Assembly (NCBI GenBank): GCA_029532415.1
Contig: JAQOTA010000065.1
Span: 248,001-312,000 of the forward strand
Source: Marasmius tenuissimus
Lineage: Eukaryota; Basidiomycota; Agaricomycetes; Agaricales; Marasmiaceae
DNA length: 64,000 nt
Direction of reading: 5' to 3'
Below the pieces are notes generated by a model that made no database searches, was not told where the DNA came from, and saw only the letters and a list, made by a program, of their open reading frames with translations. Shown here in pieces: positions 37,480 through 48,867 of the stretch (position 1 is the stretch's first letter; each line of letters starts with the position of its first letter). A program made the translations under genes and the position numbers.

Positions 37480-37530
37480 TGTGTTTTGTGGGCGCACGAT
37501 ATCATATTGTACAGTCATCGATGGGCTCTA
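37480..37530. repeat. third occurrence of the GTGGGCGCACGAT landmark
   Basis: GTGGGCGCACGAT at 37488-37500 is followed by an ATCGATGG-containing segment, as in copy 2. This is probably the start of a truncated third unit. Confidence 0.6.
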
Positions 37531-40500
37531 TGACTGCGATTTGCACTGGAACTTCAAAGTCGCAAATGGCTCTGAGTACAACGGTGAGCCTCCGTGTTCG
37601 AGACTACATAGTTATTTATAGGCGCCGATGTTTCAGAAACGAGAGGATGATCGATGGGGTGTTTATTCACTGGGTAGTACATCCCCTTAGGACTCAATCG
37701 GATATGGGGACCTGCTGTACACTGATAACTACGACGTAGCTTTCTTATCGTACAGCAGCGTATGCGGGACGACACCAGTACGATGATGCTCTCCGACACC
37801 CCTGGGCATATCGAACGCCAGGTGGATGGTGCCTTCCAGCAACAACTCATGGTATGGTCGTGTGCATACGGAACGATAAACTATGCCTCTTTCGATCCAT
37901 ATTATCGCATTCGTGAGACGAATTTCATACATATCTCGTTTATTTCCACAATGATACTAGAGATTGAACGGCTTTTCGAGTCATCTCAAGAACTTGAGTA
38001 GATAAGCGGGGGAATGACTGGAATGAATGGCCCCATACTGGGCGGTTTTAATGACTCCTCGGAACACGAGGCAAATGTGAGTTGGTTCGCGAAGGCTAAC
38101 TTGGAAAAAGGAGGCAATCTCGGAGGTTTTAGACGATTTACCTAGGCGGGGCTGTGGGGTTTTGTGTACGTACTCGTCAGGAATCAGGATGCCTTCCTTC
38201 GGAGTCGTTGCGGCCCTGAACGACTGGAGACTGCGTTTTTGGGAGTCTCTGAGCCTCTACTGTAACCTGAATGGATTGCTTCGAAAATAACTCTCTCCTT
38301 CGAAGACAACTTTTCTGTTCGAATGTGCCCTCGTGAGGGCCAGCCGGTGACCTGAGAATACGGGAGTGAGTAACGATCGAGTGATTTGTAGTACACGTAC
38401 AAACCTACAGCTTCCGGACCATAAGCATTATCGAGGCTCGCCCAAGTCTGAACTTTGCCGGGGGTGGAGCCGGAGATTCGACGGTTTCTGCTGAGGTTTA
38501 TCGTCGAACACCGCAGTGAATGAACAATTTCAATCATTCCCGAAAACCGAAGCTTCCCCTCCCTCCCTCCCTCCCTCCCTCCCGAGAATGCGGACCGTGG
38601 CGTTGAAGACTGCCTTCGGATTTGTTCGAGATAGCGCGGATGATAATGATGTGGACCCTGTGCGTCGACTCTCCGTGTACTGAGACCCTCACACTATGGA
38701 TCCGACTGTCTCTTCCAGCCACAGACTATGATTTTCGCTTCAACTTTTAAGCGGTAATCAGTGAAGGGTAGCGAGACGTTGAGAGTCGAGACTGGAAGTG
38801 GGGTGTACTATAGATTCACGACCATGATACCTTCGATCTCTTGCTACCGACTCGTCATTTCTGCCGTACTGGGTGAATTCCAGCATCCCTACAGCTCTAG
38901 ATCTAACCACACAAATCTGAAACACGGAATGGAACGACGAGGTTTATGTTCGTTCTATGTCTGGACCTCGGCTACGGATAGTTATCTGCGAGTTGTGAGT
39001 CCTCGTCTGAATGCGTGAATGCGAAGGGCTAAACTGATTATGCGAGGCTTCTCGTCGGGGTCCACGCCGCAGGGTACAGTCGGGCGTCACTGCGGTGATT
39101 CTCCAGGAGTAAAGCTCGGGAGGGGAGGGGTGGAACGAAAGAGAAAGACGGCTGATACGGTTCCTGTATAGAAATGGGATTTAAAGGGAGTTTCGCCTCC
39201 TCCAGCTGGTGGATGGCACGGTGATTGGGGAAACGTTCAAGAATGGGCGAGATACGGAGCGGGGGAGTATATCGAACGAACGCTTCAGCAATCCTATTAC
39301 TCGTAATGCGGGGTTCCGATATCAATAATAAGATGACGGATCTGCAGCTTGTGAGTGGTGCATAGACGGCTTGATGTCAGGATGGGGAAGGATGGGGTAG
39401 GAACGGGTAAAAAACGGCGGTGCCGATGACCGGTGAAGCTTGAAAGGCTGAAATGATTATGCGAAACCTGCGTTGAAAACTACGCCAGCCGGACGTCATA
39501 CTAACAGTGAGTTCAACCCGTGGCTGGATCTGCGGTAGACTGAAGAGTTTGGGAGAGTCAGGGTGAGAGGAAAAAGGCTTTTGGCTAATCATGAGGGAGA
39601 GCTGCATTGATGTTCGTTCAATCGCGGTGAGCTGACGGTCCTGTCCCATGTGGATGTGTGGTATGCGGTACCTATCTATCGCTCCCAGGCTGCTTCTACG
39701 AACCACGGTGGTCGCTAAACCACTATCAATCCATCCAATCATCTTGGCCTTCGAAAGTGGGGAGCAATCATTGACCTGAGTAGACACATAACATAGCGTG
39801 TTGTGCACGTACCTATGAAGTTGTGGGAGAGGTTCGCCCTCCAGCACACGAAAACTCGAGGAAAGTGTGTACCGGCAGCTTTGACGGCTGCATGAAGGTC
39901 GTCCAACGGCTCGTGTACTGGAGAGGGAACCTCAGTTGTGATGAACCCGTATCAACCCAAGGTGAAAGCCACCACTGTCAGGGAGTCCTGCATCGTTTCA
40001 CAGTGGGCAGCCGGCTTGCGCACAACCGTGTAGTAGAATGTATAAAGCTGGCTATTGGTTTAGCATATCTGGCGAATCAATGGCGCCCTCGTACGGTGAA
40101 TGTATGTCCGAATCGAAGAGAGACCTGAAGTAAGGATGTTACAATGATTCTATGACTGCGGCGAGTGTTCGGTGAATGCACTCACGGAGATACAGTACCG
40201 TAAGGCATAGACATGATGCATGATGTCCTGGTCCATCGTGACGAAACCCCGAAACTCGATTCTGGCCCACCGCTATTTGGAATCTCAACGTTCATGCGTT
40301 CGCATATCGCCCGAGGCCCAGGTTTTCACCATATAGCTGATCAGCACTGGTCAGCGGAACCTAATCTCCATTCGAATCTCATTCGTCGATGTCAACGGTC
40401 AGGGCCTGTGCTCAACTTGGCCAGGCCAACGACTGAGTAGGGGGGGTTCAACTTTTCATCCAACTGAACGTAAGTGGCAGGTACCAGCGCAAAGTGGAGT

Positions 40501-43494
40501 CGGGCTTCGCCGTGTCACGATTCTTTTGCGGGAATACAGAGTAGAGATTGAGCTGAGGGTTACGATCCGGAATTTGAAGGTGGAAGAACTGGACAAAGGG
40601 GAACCGTGGGAACGTTCACCTCATTTGGATGTTGTGAGCTGCAGGCGCCGATCGCCTTTCACTACAGACCGCGACGACAGTCACATACCATAGGGTGCAC
40701 ACCGGCTCTTTATTCAATCTTTCTTTGGCCGTTTTGGAGGGCAATTGCTCCAGAGACAAGCAAGATGATGGCCAATATGCGGTGCAAACCTCATTGGAGG
40801 GCGGAGGTGAGTCAGGTGGGTCAACCGTCAACTCCCAAGCCGAGATGCATGGTAAATGGTCGAGCGGGCTGCGGCGGGGAATTATAGGCTCGTAAACAAG
40901 AATAAGCTTGGTAAAGGGAAATGAAATTCCATCCAGGTTGGCACGATAGGTCCTTCGAACTTTTTCAAAGTACCCGGTGCTGTCAGGTTGTGCATCTCAA
41001 CGAAAATGAAAGAAACGACCTCTCGATTTCTTCTATAGTACTCGTCTGGCCGTTGAACGACCGGCTGCCTCATGATATCCCCCCTGGCTATCGACTCTCG
41101 AGTCTCGACCTCGACAAACCCAGGAATCACAAATTTTCCAACACAGTGCGTTGTTCAGATGTTCTTCTAGCTCTGGGCCCCAGCACTCAGTAATCAGCTC
41201 CCAAGTGTTCGCCTATTTCGGCTCTCGAGCAAAGTGGCCAATTTTGAGAGTCGGGCGACGGGCAGTGGGATTATGACTTCCATGTAGAAGTCCGTACGAA
41301 CGTCGGTTTCTGTCGGCACCCTGCTCAAAGGGGGAAGTCTCCCCTTTATTCTCACAGGCAAGCCAATAGAGATGGGCTGAATTGCAGAGCTACGATACGG
41401 GGAGAAGCGCGACCCAGAGCTCGCCCAAACTTCCCGACTGCCAGGTATGTACTCTACTTGCGAGGACCTATTTTGAAGCTAAATGCTTCAGGTTCCCAGC
41501 ATTCCTGTGTACTACGAGCATCCGCAACTAGCTTCGGTGCGATGTCAATGTCTCAACCGTTACGTCTGTTGACTGAATTGGGGTTCTGCCTGGATCTCCG
41601 TTAAGTTGCGTACTTGCGCAGTACAGACCGACGGTGATGCGTCCTCACTTATACGTATCGATAACCTGACGGCTATCCTTGTTCAGACATTTTGAGTCCC
41701 GGACTCCAAGAATAAAGTCTTCGTTGCAGTTTGAGGACAAGAGTGACGAGCGACAGTCCAAATGGTACTCGTATCAGCGGGCCGGTCACCTCACGTCTCG
41801 ACATCCTTGAAGAAGGACGAGCTTTATCGTGAGTTTTCTGAGGAGTCACCTCCTGTATCGAATTTTCACGCTTCCGACACACGCCAGTAGCCCAAATCAT
41901 AACAGTCAAGCCCTTCACCCAAAATGATATCGTAATCCTGCCTCCAGACGTCCTAAGGAAGCAAATACTAACAAGACGTTTCACTGCCCCAACCTACAAA
42001 CTACAAACACGCAGATCCTGTTACTTTCGGGGACCGTGTGGGTCGTGGATAGCGGTGTCATTGCTTCGCTTCTTCCTCGTATTCAAATCCGACAAGTCAA
42101 TCTTTACGTGTGTACTTTATCGCCAACTTGGGGTCGATGTGAGAGCCCGCGATCACTGGGTGCAACCCCAAATCGACCCAGTGTCCATTCGCTCCGAGGA
42201 ATATTCTGGGTTGTTATCTTTCCAAGGACCGAGTTCATGAATCACCCTCCACGAAAATAGCTTATCGTGAACGGGACGATCATTAGATTTGGCCAGGAGT
42301 CCACAGTAAGTTATTCGTGGAACATCGCATTCCACAAACAAGGCGAGCACGGGATTGTGCACGTCTGTCTCGACGAGGCACGGCTACAAAAACCGGTGGC
42401 GGTGGCGTTGAGTTTAAGAACGCGCTTCCGGCGAGGGCACGGTGAGTGATATCTCCCAAAGAGGGGACCTGGAGTTGATTCGAGGCTAAGTTTATCTGTC
42501 CCATACTCTTTACTCCAGGTTCGTGGCGTGAACACCGGGCTCATTGCAAGTACAACTCGGATCTACGTGTGTGTACTATCTTCATTCAATAATCTTCTTC
42601 ATTATTAGAACAGACGTAAGTCTCGACTGGTTAGCGGATCGAGGAAACCCATTTCAAGCCTTTATCATTCACCACTTCAATATACCGAGGTATTCCAATG
42701 AATGCCCCGGCTTGCGAAGTGCAATGTGGCAGTTGGGGCGCCTTGATTCAGGTTCAAGGGAGAACCCACTGCCTAGGTGAGTCCTTCGTGAACTTGGGAG
42801 ATCCCGGGTGAGAAAGATTGCGACTGTGACTCGAACATGATTTGGACCAGCTTTGTTTTCGCCGAACCACACCGGGGCTGGGATTCAGCTTTGACGCTTT
42901 CCCTCATGAATCCCCAAGTTCGTAGTTTTTGACGGTGAGCTAGTGACGCCTGGTAACTCTGGATTGCGGATCCCATCGTATGGTTCCTTGGCGGCTACAC
43001 GGTGGAATGCGCTTCACTCGGGTGCTTCGACTACCTTTCGTAGCCCTGTACAACTTGAACTTCTTGTCTCGAATCTCGGATACTCCTACCACTTGACGAA
43101 TTTGGTCCGTCTGGGGACTCGCCCTTGCAGGAAAGCTCTAAATCTCTTCTGACACGCGAGCACCCATCTCACCTCTTCGTGGAAAGAGAGGGGTCAGCTT
43201 CTACGTCCCATGTGCTCAGCATGATCGCTCTGACTCGAGCGAGACCGCGAGTAGACGTAGTTGGATGCCGGAATGTGACTGGGGTAGGTCCCAGAATATC
43301 CCGCCTAGATTTGGAGTTGACTACAACCACAAAATCCTTTCTAGTAACCAGCAGCTATGCCCTCCATTCTCTCACTGCACGAAGAGAATGATCTATAAGT
43401 CGAGTATTTGGATAAATTATCGAATTATCATTGAAGTATTTAAATCTAGCACCTATACTCCTTCAAGCTGCGATACCCGAAACGCTGGAGCAGT
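37531..43494. other. gene-poor block, no assigned gene
   Basis: Almost 6 kb in which I find no frame with a recognisable motif, signal peptide or consistent splicing. The longest frame (156 codons, minus strand 39377-39847) has no family features. Small local similarities occur, for example a TGATTATGCGA segment at about 39037 and 39450. It is probably old, decayed repeat or pseudogene sequence. Confidence 0.5.
38555..38583. repeat. (CCCT)n microsatellite
   Basis: About seven CCCT units in a row. Confidence 0.9.
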
Positions 43495-43760
43495 CTACGG
43501 CTTGGGAATTTGGAAGGAGACGACGTCGACGGGGATGACTTGGTATCCTGCGGCAATATTGACGAAGCTGGAAGCGTCCTGCCTGACCACATTGATGAAC
43601 TTTGGGTTTTTGGCGGTCTAACGGTTGAAGTAGATTCTCGGGTTACTATGACGTCTGGAGAGTGGCAAGGAGTGGCAAGGAGTGGCAAGGAGTCGGGACT
43701 TACATCGAGAAGGTACTGGAAGTTGGGACCGGTGACTTGGTATGGAATCCCGGATCCTAG
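43495..43760 (-). pseudogene. truncated copy of the EthD-domain gene (last two exons)
   Basis: The minus strand carries a complete copy of the last exon of the EthD gene at 45503-46607 (43617-43495), still open and ending VDVVSFQIPKP then stop. An intron at the same place precedes it, then the end of the previous exon (YQVTGPNFQYLLD). Upstream of about 43760 the similarity stops and no other EthD exon is found. It is a partial duplicate with no start, so it should not make a full protein. Confidence 0.8.
43661..43690. repeat. 10-bp tandem repeat, three units
   Basis: AGTGGCAAGG three times inside the intron of the truncated EthD copy. The intact gene has no such expansion. Confidence 0.9.
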
Positions 43761-45502
43761 AAGTGGATAGTATCCATTCTGGGGTCAAGAGTGTCGAGTG
43801 ACAGGCTATATGGTACTCGCACTAGCGGACAGGCTCCGCTCACGGACACTCTACATACTGATAACATGGCTGCCCGACTCGAAGAATACGGTATTGGTAG
43901 GTTTTCCATCGCGAGTTATTTTGAGTCCCCACTTTCCTTGTTCAAAAGCTAGTGTCCTTTGACTCGACTGTCAAACCCGTTGCCCCTTGAAACGTCACAA
44001 TTGATCGATCTGATCCTTCATCCAGGTATTCTCACGAAGAGACTGGTGTGGACGTTCTGTATGCTCTCCTGGTGGCTTCGACTTTAACCTCTCGGTGCGT
44101 GTATCCCTACAAGAGGGGGTCTGGTTGAAGCCTTTGAGGCTGAGGCTAACAATGTATCATTCCGTATGAATTCCATACCGCAGCAAGATGTCGAGTCTTT
44201 ACAACCGGACTATATGGTTGTCTTCGTTCATTTCCGATTATTATCATTAACGTTGTCCCGGCTGGTTGGCGGATTGGAGACACCCTTCAAGCTCATACCA
44301 CTCAGAGCCTGAAGAATTCAACAGACCAACAACAGACCAAGGGTTCAACTCGGGTTGAACACATCGTCCAACTAGATGTACTGTACTAAGATCTGCAACG
44401 TACAGTCAGCATACCTTGAGGCTTGATCCAAGGTATCTGCTGCCTAGTCCTTTGCCTCGAATTCTCAAAAGCTCGCCTGTTCAGTTGGGGAACTGTCCCG
44501 GGTTGAAAGGTGTGGTCCAATTACTTCAGACGCGAAGATACAGCCTGATACAGCCTACCCCGGACCCAGCGTCCAACGTTCAACGTCAACGCTCAGCAAG
44601 CATGCCACACAATAGACTCCTCCGCCCCGGAAGGTCAACCTCTCAAGAGTCAATCTGCGGTCTCTTTTGGTGGTTGCAGAGCTCCGTAGCCTCCGCGGCC
44701 GCTTATACGACACAGATCATACCGTCAAAATGGCTCTAGATATCCTTCCATGGGCGAACGGGACCGCGACCAAGAGAACGTAACACAGGACATACAGAAA
44801 GCATAGGGTGTATTATCATCCGACGAGACGAATCACACCTAGGAGAATGTCAACGAGGAACGGGGACGGAGAAATGGGAGCATCGGTGCGTTGACCCCCT
44901 GGTGTTGGCTAAACGATGCGAGGGCTATACTCGTTAAATGTGGATGCTGTCGGACAATTCTATATCGTGGGGGGCACCACAAAAAATTCGGGTTGAACTA
45001 GGATTCGAGACTGGCTCCCTCGACTCTCAGCTGCTGAATACCACTATTATCAGGCGACAGTTCCGTTCCGGCGTGCCACTCACATTTGCCGGGGGGCAAG
45101 CTCAAATCTCTCCCAGCTCGCCGCTCGCGGGCGTTCATTGAGCTTTGTGAACAGGCAGTAAAGCAGGTCAAAGGTACGGATCAAGTTCATTTCACGTTTC
45201 ATATGATGACCAGCATGATCGTCCTGATGCAACCGGGACCGCAAGTGCCAATTGCAAGATGCTGGCAAGCTTGAGTACTACACCGTAGGTTCAGAATATC
45301 TCTTGTGAAATTCACATTGACCACGAAGCGGCTCAGTAGTGGCGTGCAGCCGCTCCAGACATTCACTGTACGAAAAAAAATATATTTTAAGTTGAATAAT
45401 CAATCAGGTATAAGTTAACAAGTATTATCAAGATATCTAAAACCAGCGTCTGAAAACATTTGAACCTCCACCAAGCTGTAATATCTGGAGCGCCGGAGCG
45501 AC
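43761..45502. other. intergenic between EthD relic and EthD gene
   Basis: No gene recognised. Frames of up to 107 codons have no motifs. Confidence 0.5.
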
Positions 45503-46607
45503 CTACGGCTTGGGAATCTGGAACGAGACAACGTCGACAGGGATGACTTGATATCCTGCGGCAACGTTCACGAAGTTGGGAGCGTCCTGTTCGATCACAC
45601 CGATGAACTGCGAGTTTCTGGCGGTCTAACGGGTTGGAGTAGACTCAGGTTACTATGATGTCCAGACAGCGACGACGAGTGGCGACTTACATCGAGAAGG
45701 TATTGAAAGTCGGGACCGGTGACTTGAGCGACAGCATCCCAGCCGCTGAACGGAGTGAAGGGGTTCGAGACCGTAGAAGTAGTCGGGTTCAGGGTGAGCT
45801 GAGATTTCCAGCTTAGTCGCGGATTAAAAACAACGAAGAGAAAAGGGGCAAACCTGCTCATAACGAGTAATCTTGTTTCCTACTCCATTGCTGATTAAGG
45901 TATCGATCTTTGGGGGGTTCACGTCTCGGAAGTAGTTGGTGAAGTCGGTGTAGCTCATGCCGCTCTTGTGGGTGAAGTCAATCACTACTCGCTTGATGTC
46001 CGTACGAATGCCGTTGAATGCCGTGGGGTTGGGTTCTTTGTTGATAGAAGTAGCAATCTCGAAAGCGCCGTAGACCGCAGATGTCATGTCGGAGAAGAGG
46101 AAGCTATCGGGAAGAACGACGTCGTTGTATTCTTGGTTGGAGAAACACTGTCATGCAAGGATGCTGAGTGCCAGGCAGTCATCATGAGTTTCTTCTCGCT
46201 AACCTCAAGAATCTTGTCCATGGTCGCTGCCTCGGCGATCATGACGCCATCATAATTCGGAACGTTGTAACCTTGGCGGGCGAGGCGTTGCTTCCAATCT
46301 TGATTGACATGAAGCTGCGGAGCAAGAAAATTCAAAGGTCCGAGTCGTTAACTCGACTTCGTGAGGAAGCACGGACCTGCTCATAATTGAGAAGGTTGCG
46401 CTTCACCGCTGCCGTGTTTAAGAAGAGGTCGGCGTGAGGTTGTCGCAAGTGGTAAGAGAACTCCTCGAATGTCATGTTTGGGTTCTTCCTAAACCACATC
46501 ATCATCCTCACACGATCAGTGCTGACGGCGCGGTCGACGATTATCGGAAGGACGCTCGCAGTTGCGAAAACTACGAGAGACAGGAAGAAGATGATGGCAG
46601 AGCGCAT
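45503..46607 (-). CDS. secreted EthD-domain (dimeric alpha-beta barrel) protein
   Basis: Five minus-strand exons: 46607-46377, 46314-46204, 46147-45854, 45798-45691, 45625-45503, giving 288 residues, with every intron in phase 0. A signal peptide (about residues 1-19, MRSAIIFFLSLVVFATASV) precedes two EthD-like ferredoxin folds. The first reads MMMWFRKNPNMTFEEFSYHL, RQPHADLF, NYEQLHVNQDWKQRL and YDGVMIAEAATMDKILE. The second reads KRVVIDFTHKSGMSYTDFTN, YFRDVNPPKID, RYEQLTLNP and GWDAVAQVTGPDFQYLLD. EthD proteins are named after an ethyl tert-butyl ether degradation locus; fungal members are mostly of unknown role and some act as small-molecule enzymes in secondary metabolism. Export and the neighbouring P450s fit a role with small organic compounds (inference). 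Confidence 0.88.
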
Positions 46608-46698
46608 TCTGTGCGAGATAGAACGAGGAGAGAGACTGAGGCTCAGACTGAGAAACCAGCTACTTGAGTCTTGGTGGTTATTGCAGGAATGTGCCTCG

Positions 46699-46705
46699 TT
46701 TTATA
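46699..46705 (-). promoter_or_regulatory. TATA box of the EthD gene
   Basis: TATAAAA on the minus strand, about 92 nt upstream of the ATG at 46607. Confidence 0.55.
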
Positions 46706-48794
46706 GCGTCTCAGGATGAGTGCCTGAGATTGAGCTCGCGAGTAAAAAATTCTAAGTTCCGAGTATTGAATCCATCTCTTCTTGCCTACGAGCTGGTATT
46801 CTCTCCGCGAATTGACCCAGTGGATATGCAATGGACTGTGGCAACCGGATGGTCTCCATTCTTCTACCCCTTCCCTGGAACAGTAGTCCAAGCGACATTG
46901 CCTATAACGCGGTATACCTTGCTCTGAACCTGTAATGCATTTGCTAATGGAGTACGATAATGAGGATGACTCGTTAGGATTCGGAGAAAAAGTTCATTGA
47001 ATATTGTCCGCTCTTGTCCGCTCACTATCTAGACGGGTCTAATCAAGCGCATCAACGCATCAGCCGCAATTCCGCACCCGGCCCGTAGACACTGGCAGTA
47101 ATGATTAACATGGCTAATTTCCAATGTATCTTATTCTGTCCTGGCCTCCGAAGTTACAGTACGTGCGTCCTAATGTTCCAGGTGATTTCGGGCTGGCTAA
47201 CAATCTTAGGATACCCTTGCATATCCTGGGTTGGAAGTCGGATTTTGGATCACTGATTTGTGGAAGGGATGCTAGGCAACATAGTTCCGAGGCGATGGAC
47301 TCATAGGAGCTCACAGGCTGTTTTCCGACACGCCCGTCTCATAATGATACGGATCAATGATTGAAATGTGGTCTATGGCATATGAACCGGGGTATCCGGG
47401 GAGGAACTACGGTTTTCCCGGAATAACCGAATTGAGTTGAATAGAAGGGTCCTATCAGGTCCTATCCCAGGTCGATCCCAGAAGCAGATCTTAGCAACAT
47501 GGGAGAGACAATCGGGCCCGATTGTCTCTCCCATGCATAGCTACTATAAGTTCAGATCTTTCATCGTCATCAGTTGTTCGAAAGTCCGGACTCGGCCGCG
47601 TTTTGTGTGTACCTGGCTCCTGGCCAAAGCAGCGGGAACTACTTTCAATATCCTCAGACCCAATGTATCCGGGAGGAACAATCAGGAATCCTTCCATTTA
47701 TTATCACCTTGAATTTCGAGAGTCTGGGCTTCGTTGAACCTGCGCCTAAGTCCCGGCTAAAGCACTCGAGTGGGTATTTTTATTTATTTATCTATCCACA
47801 TCTAGGGTTGGATGGTCCAAGCACTCACGGGGTTTATATACCATTTTTCTTATTGAGCGACATCGAGCTGTTGTGGTCAAAACGTTAGGAGAATTCGATA
47901 GGGAGTCCCTCAGATCCGGGTATATGGTGCTGGGAGAGCAATCGAGATTCTGGATGATAGCGTTGATAGTCGTCGGGAGGCATTTCAAATGCAAGCAGAG
48001 AAGTAAAAATTAGGCTGAAACTCGATTCCTGGCTGAACATGGTGTATGGTGTAGGTAGACGGTCTATTTGTATCATACACAACTTTGCGTTATCGTCCCG
48101 ATTTCTCTTAGGCCGACTCGCATAATTCGACCGCGGGTCGCGTTTTGGACTCCATGTGGAGTTCATATGCAATAGACTGGCGACTGCTTGCTGTTGGACG
48201 GGGGGTCACAGTGAGCGTGAACAAACACCTCATTTGGCGAGCGAAACGTAGCCAGTAATCTGAGTCTAGTTAGCTCTTCGATCGAGCGGCGTGAGTAATT
48301 CAACTTCATCTTGACTTAGGAGTACTCGAAGGATAATTCCAGAGCTCCTGCCATGATGAGTAGAGTGGTATATTGAGAGTTCTTGGAGTACGACCAATAG
48401 CAATGCCAATGACTGAGGCCAGTATCTACTATCCGGGCCCGCAAGGGAGAAACCTGAGGGGGAACATACTTACCGGGCGTCTACAGAGCATAAGTGACTC
48501 CTACAGACATGATGTAGGCCGCTCTATCTGCTAGCGACCGTAAGGTTTGACATGATTGTAGTACTCCACTTGACTCGGAATATTTACGTGTGAAAGTCGA
48601 CCTGAAGGCTGCTTCTGACCCCAGGCCTGATATTTGATGCCGTATCCAAGCCGCCTCTCTCGAAAAAGGATGCAGGGGCTTCCGCGATGGACCTTAATCA
48701 GGTCCGGACTTTGTATTTATCCATGCGCCATTAGAAGCATCAGTTTCATGGACCGTACGAAGAGAGAAGCCCGTCGGGGCGACAGTCTGGAGGG
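46706..48794. other. intergenic between EthD gene and first P450
   Basis: About 2.1 kb with no gene recognised. A perfect inverted repeat of about 20 bp each side (GAGAGACAATCGGGCCCGAT and continuing, centred near 47518) could form a hairpin. Confidence 0.5.
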
Positions 48795-48801
48795 TATATA
48801 A
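48795..48801 (+). promoter_or_regulatory. TATA box of the first P450 gene
   Basis: TATATAA, 67 nt upstream of the ATG at 48868. Confidence 0.6.
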
Positions 48802-48867
48802 CGTGAGTAGCTCAGCTTGGTGTAGCAACATCTCAATCCTAACTACAAGCACACTAACTCAGTGACC

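Noticed and set aside
39377..39847. 156-codon minus-strand frame as a gene
   Set aside because: It has no motif, signal peptide or splice context, and lies in a gene-poor block full of similar random frames.
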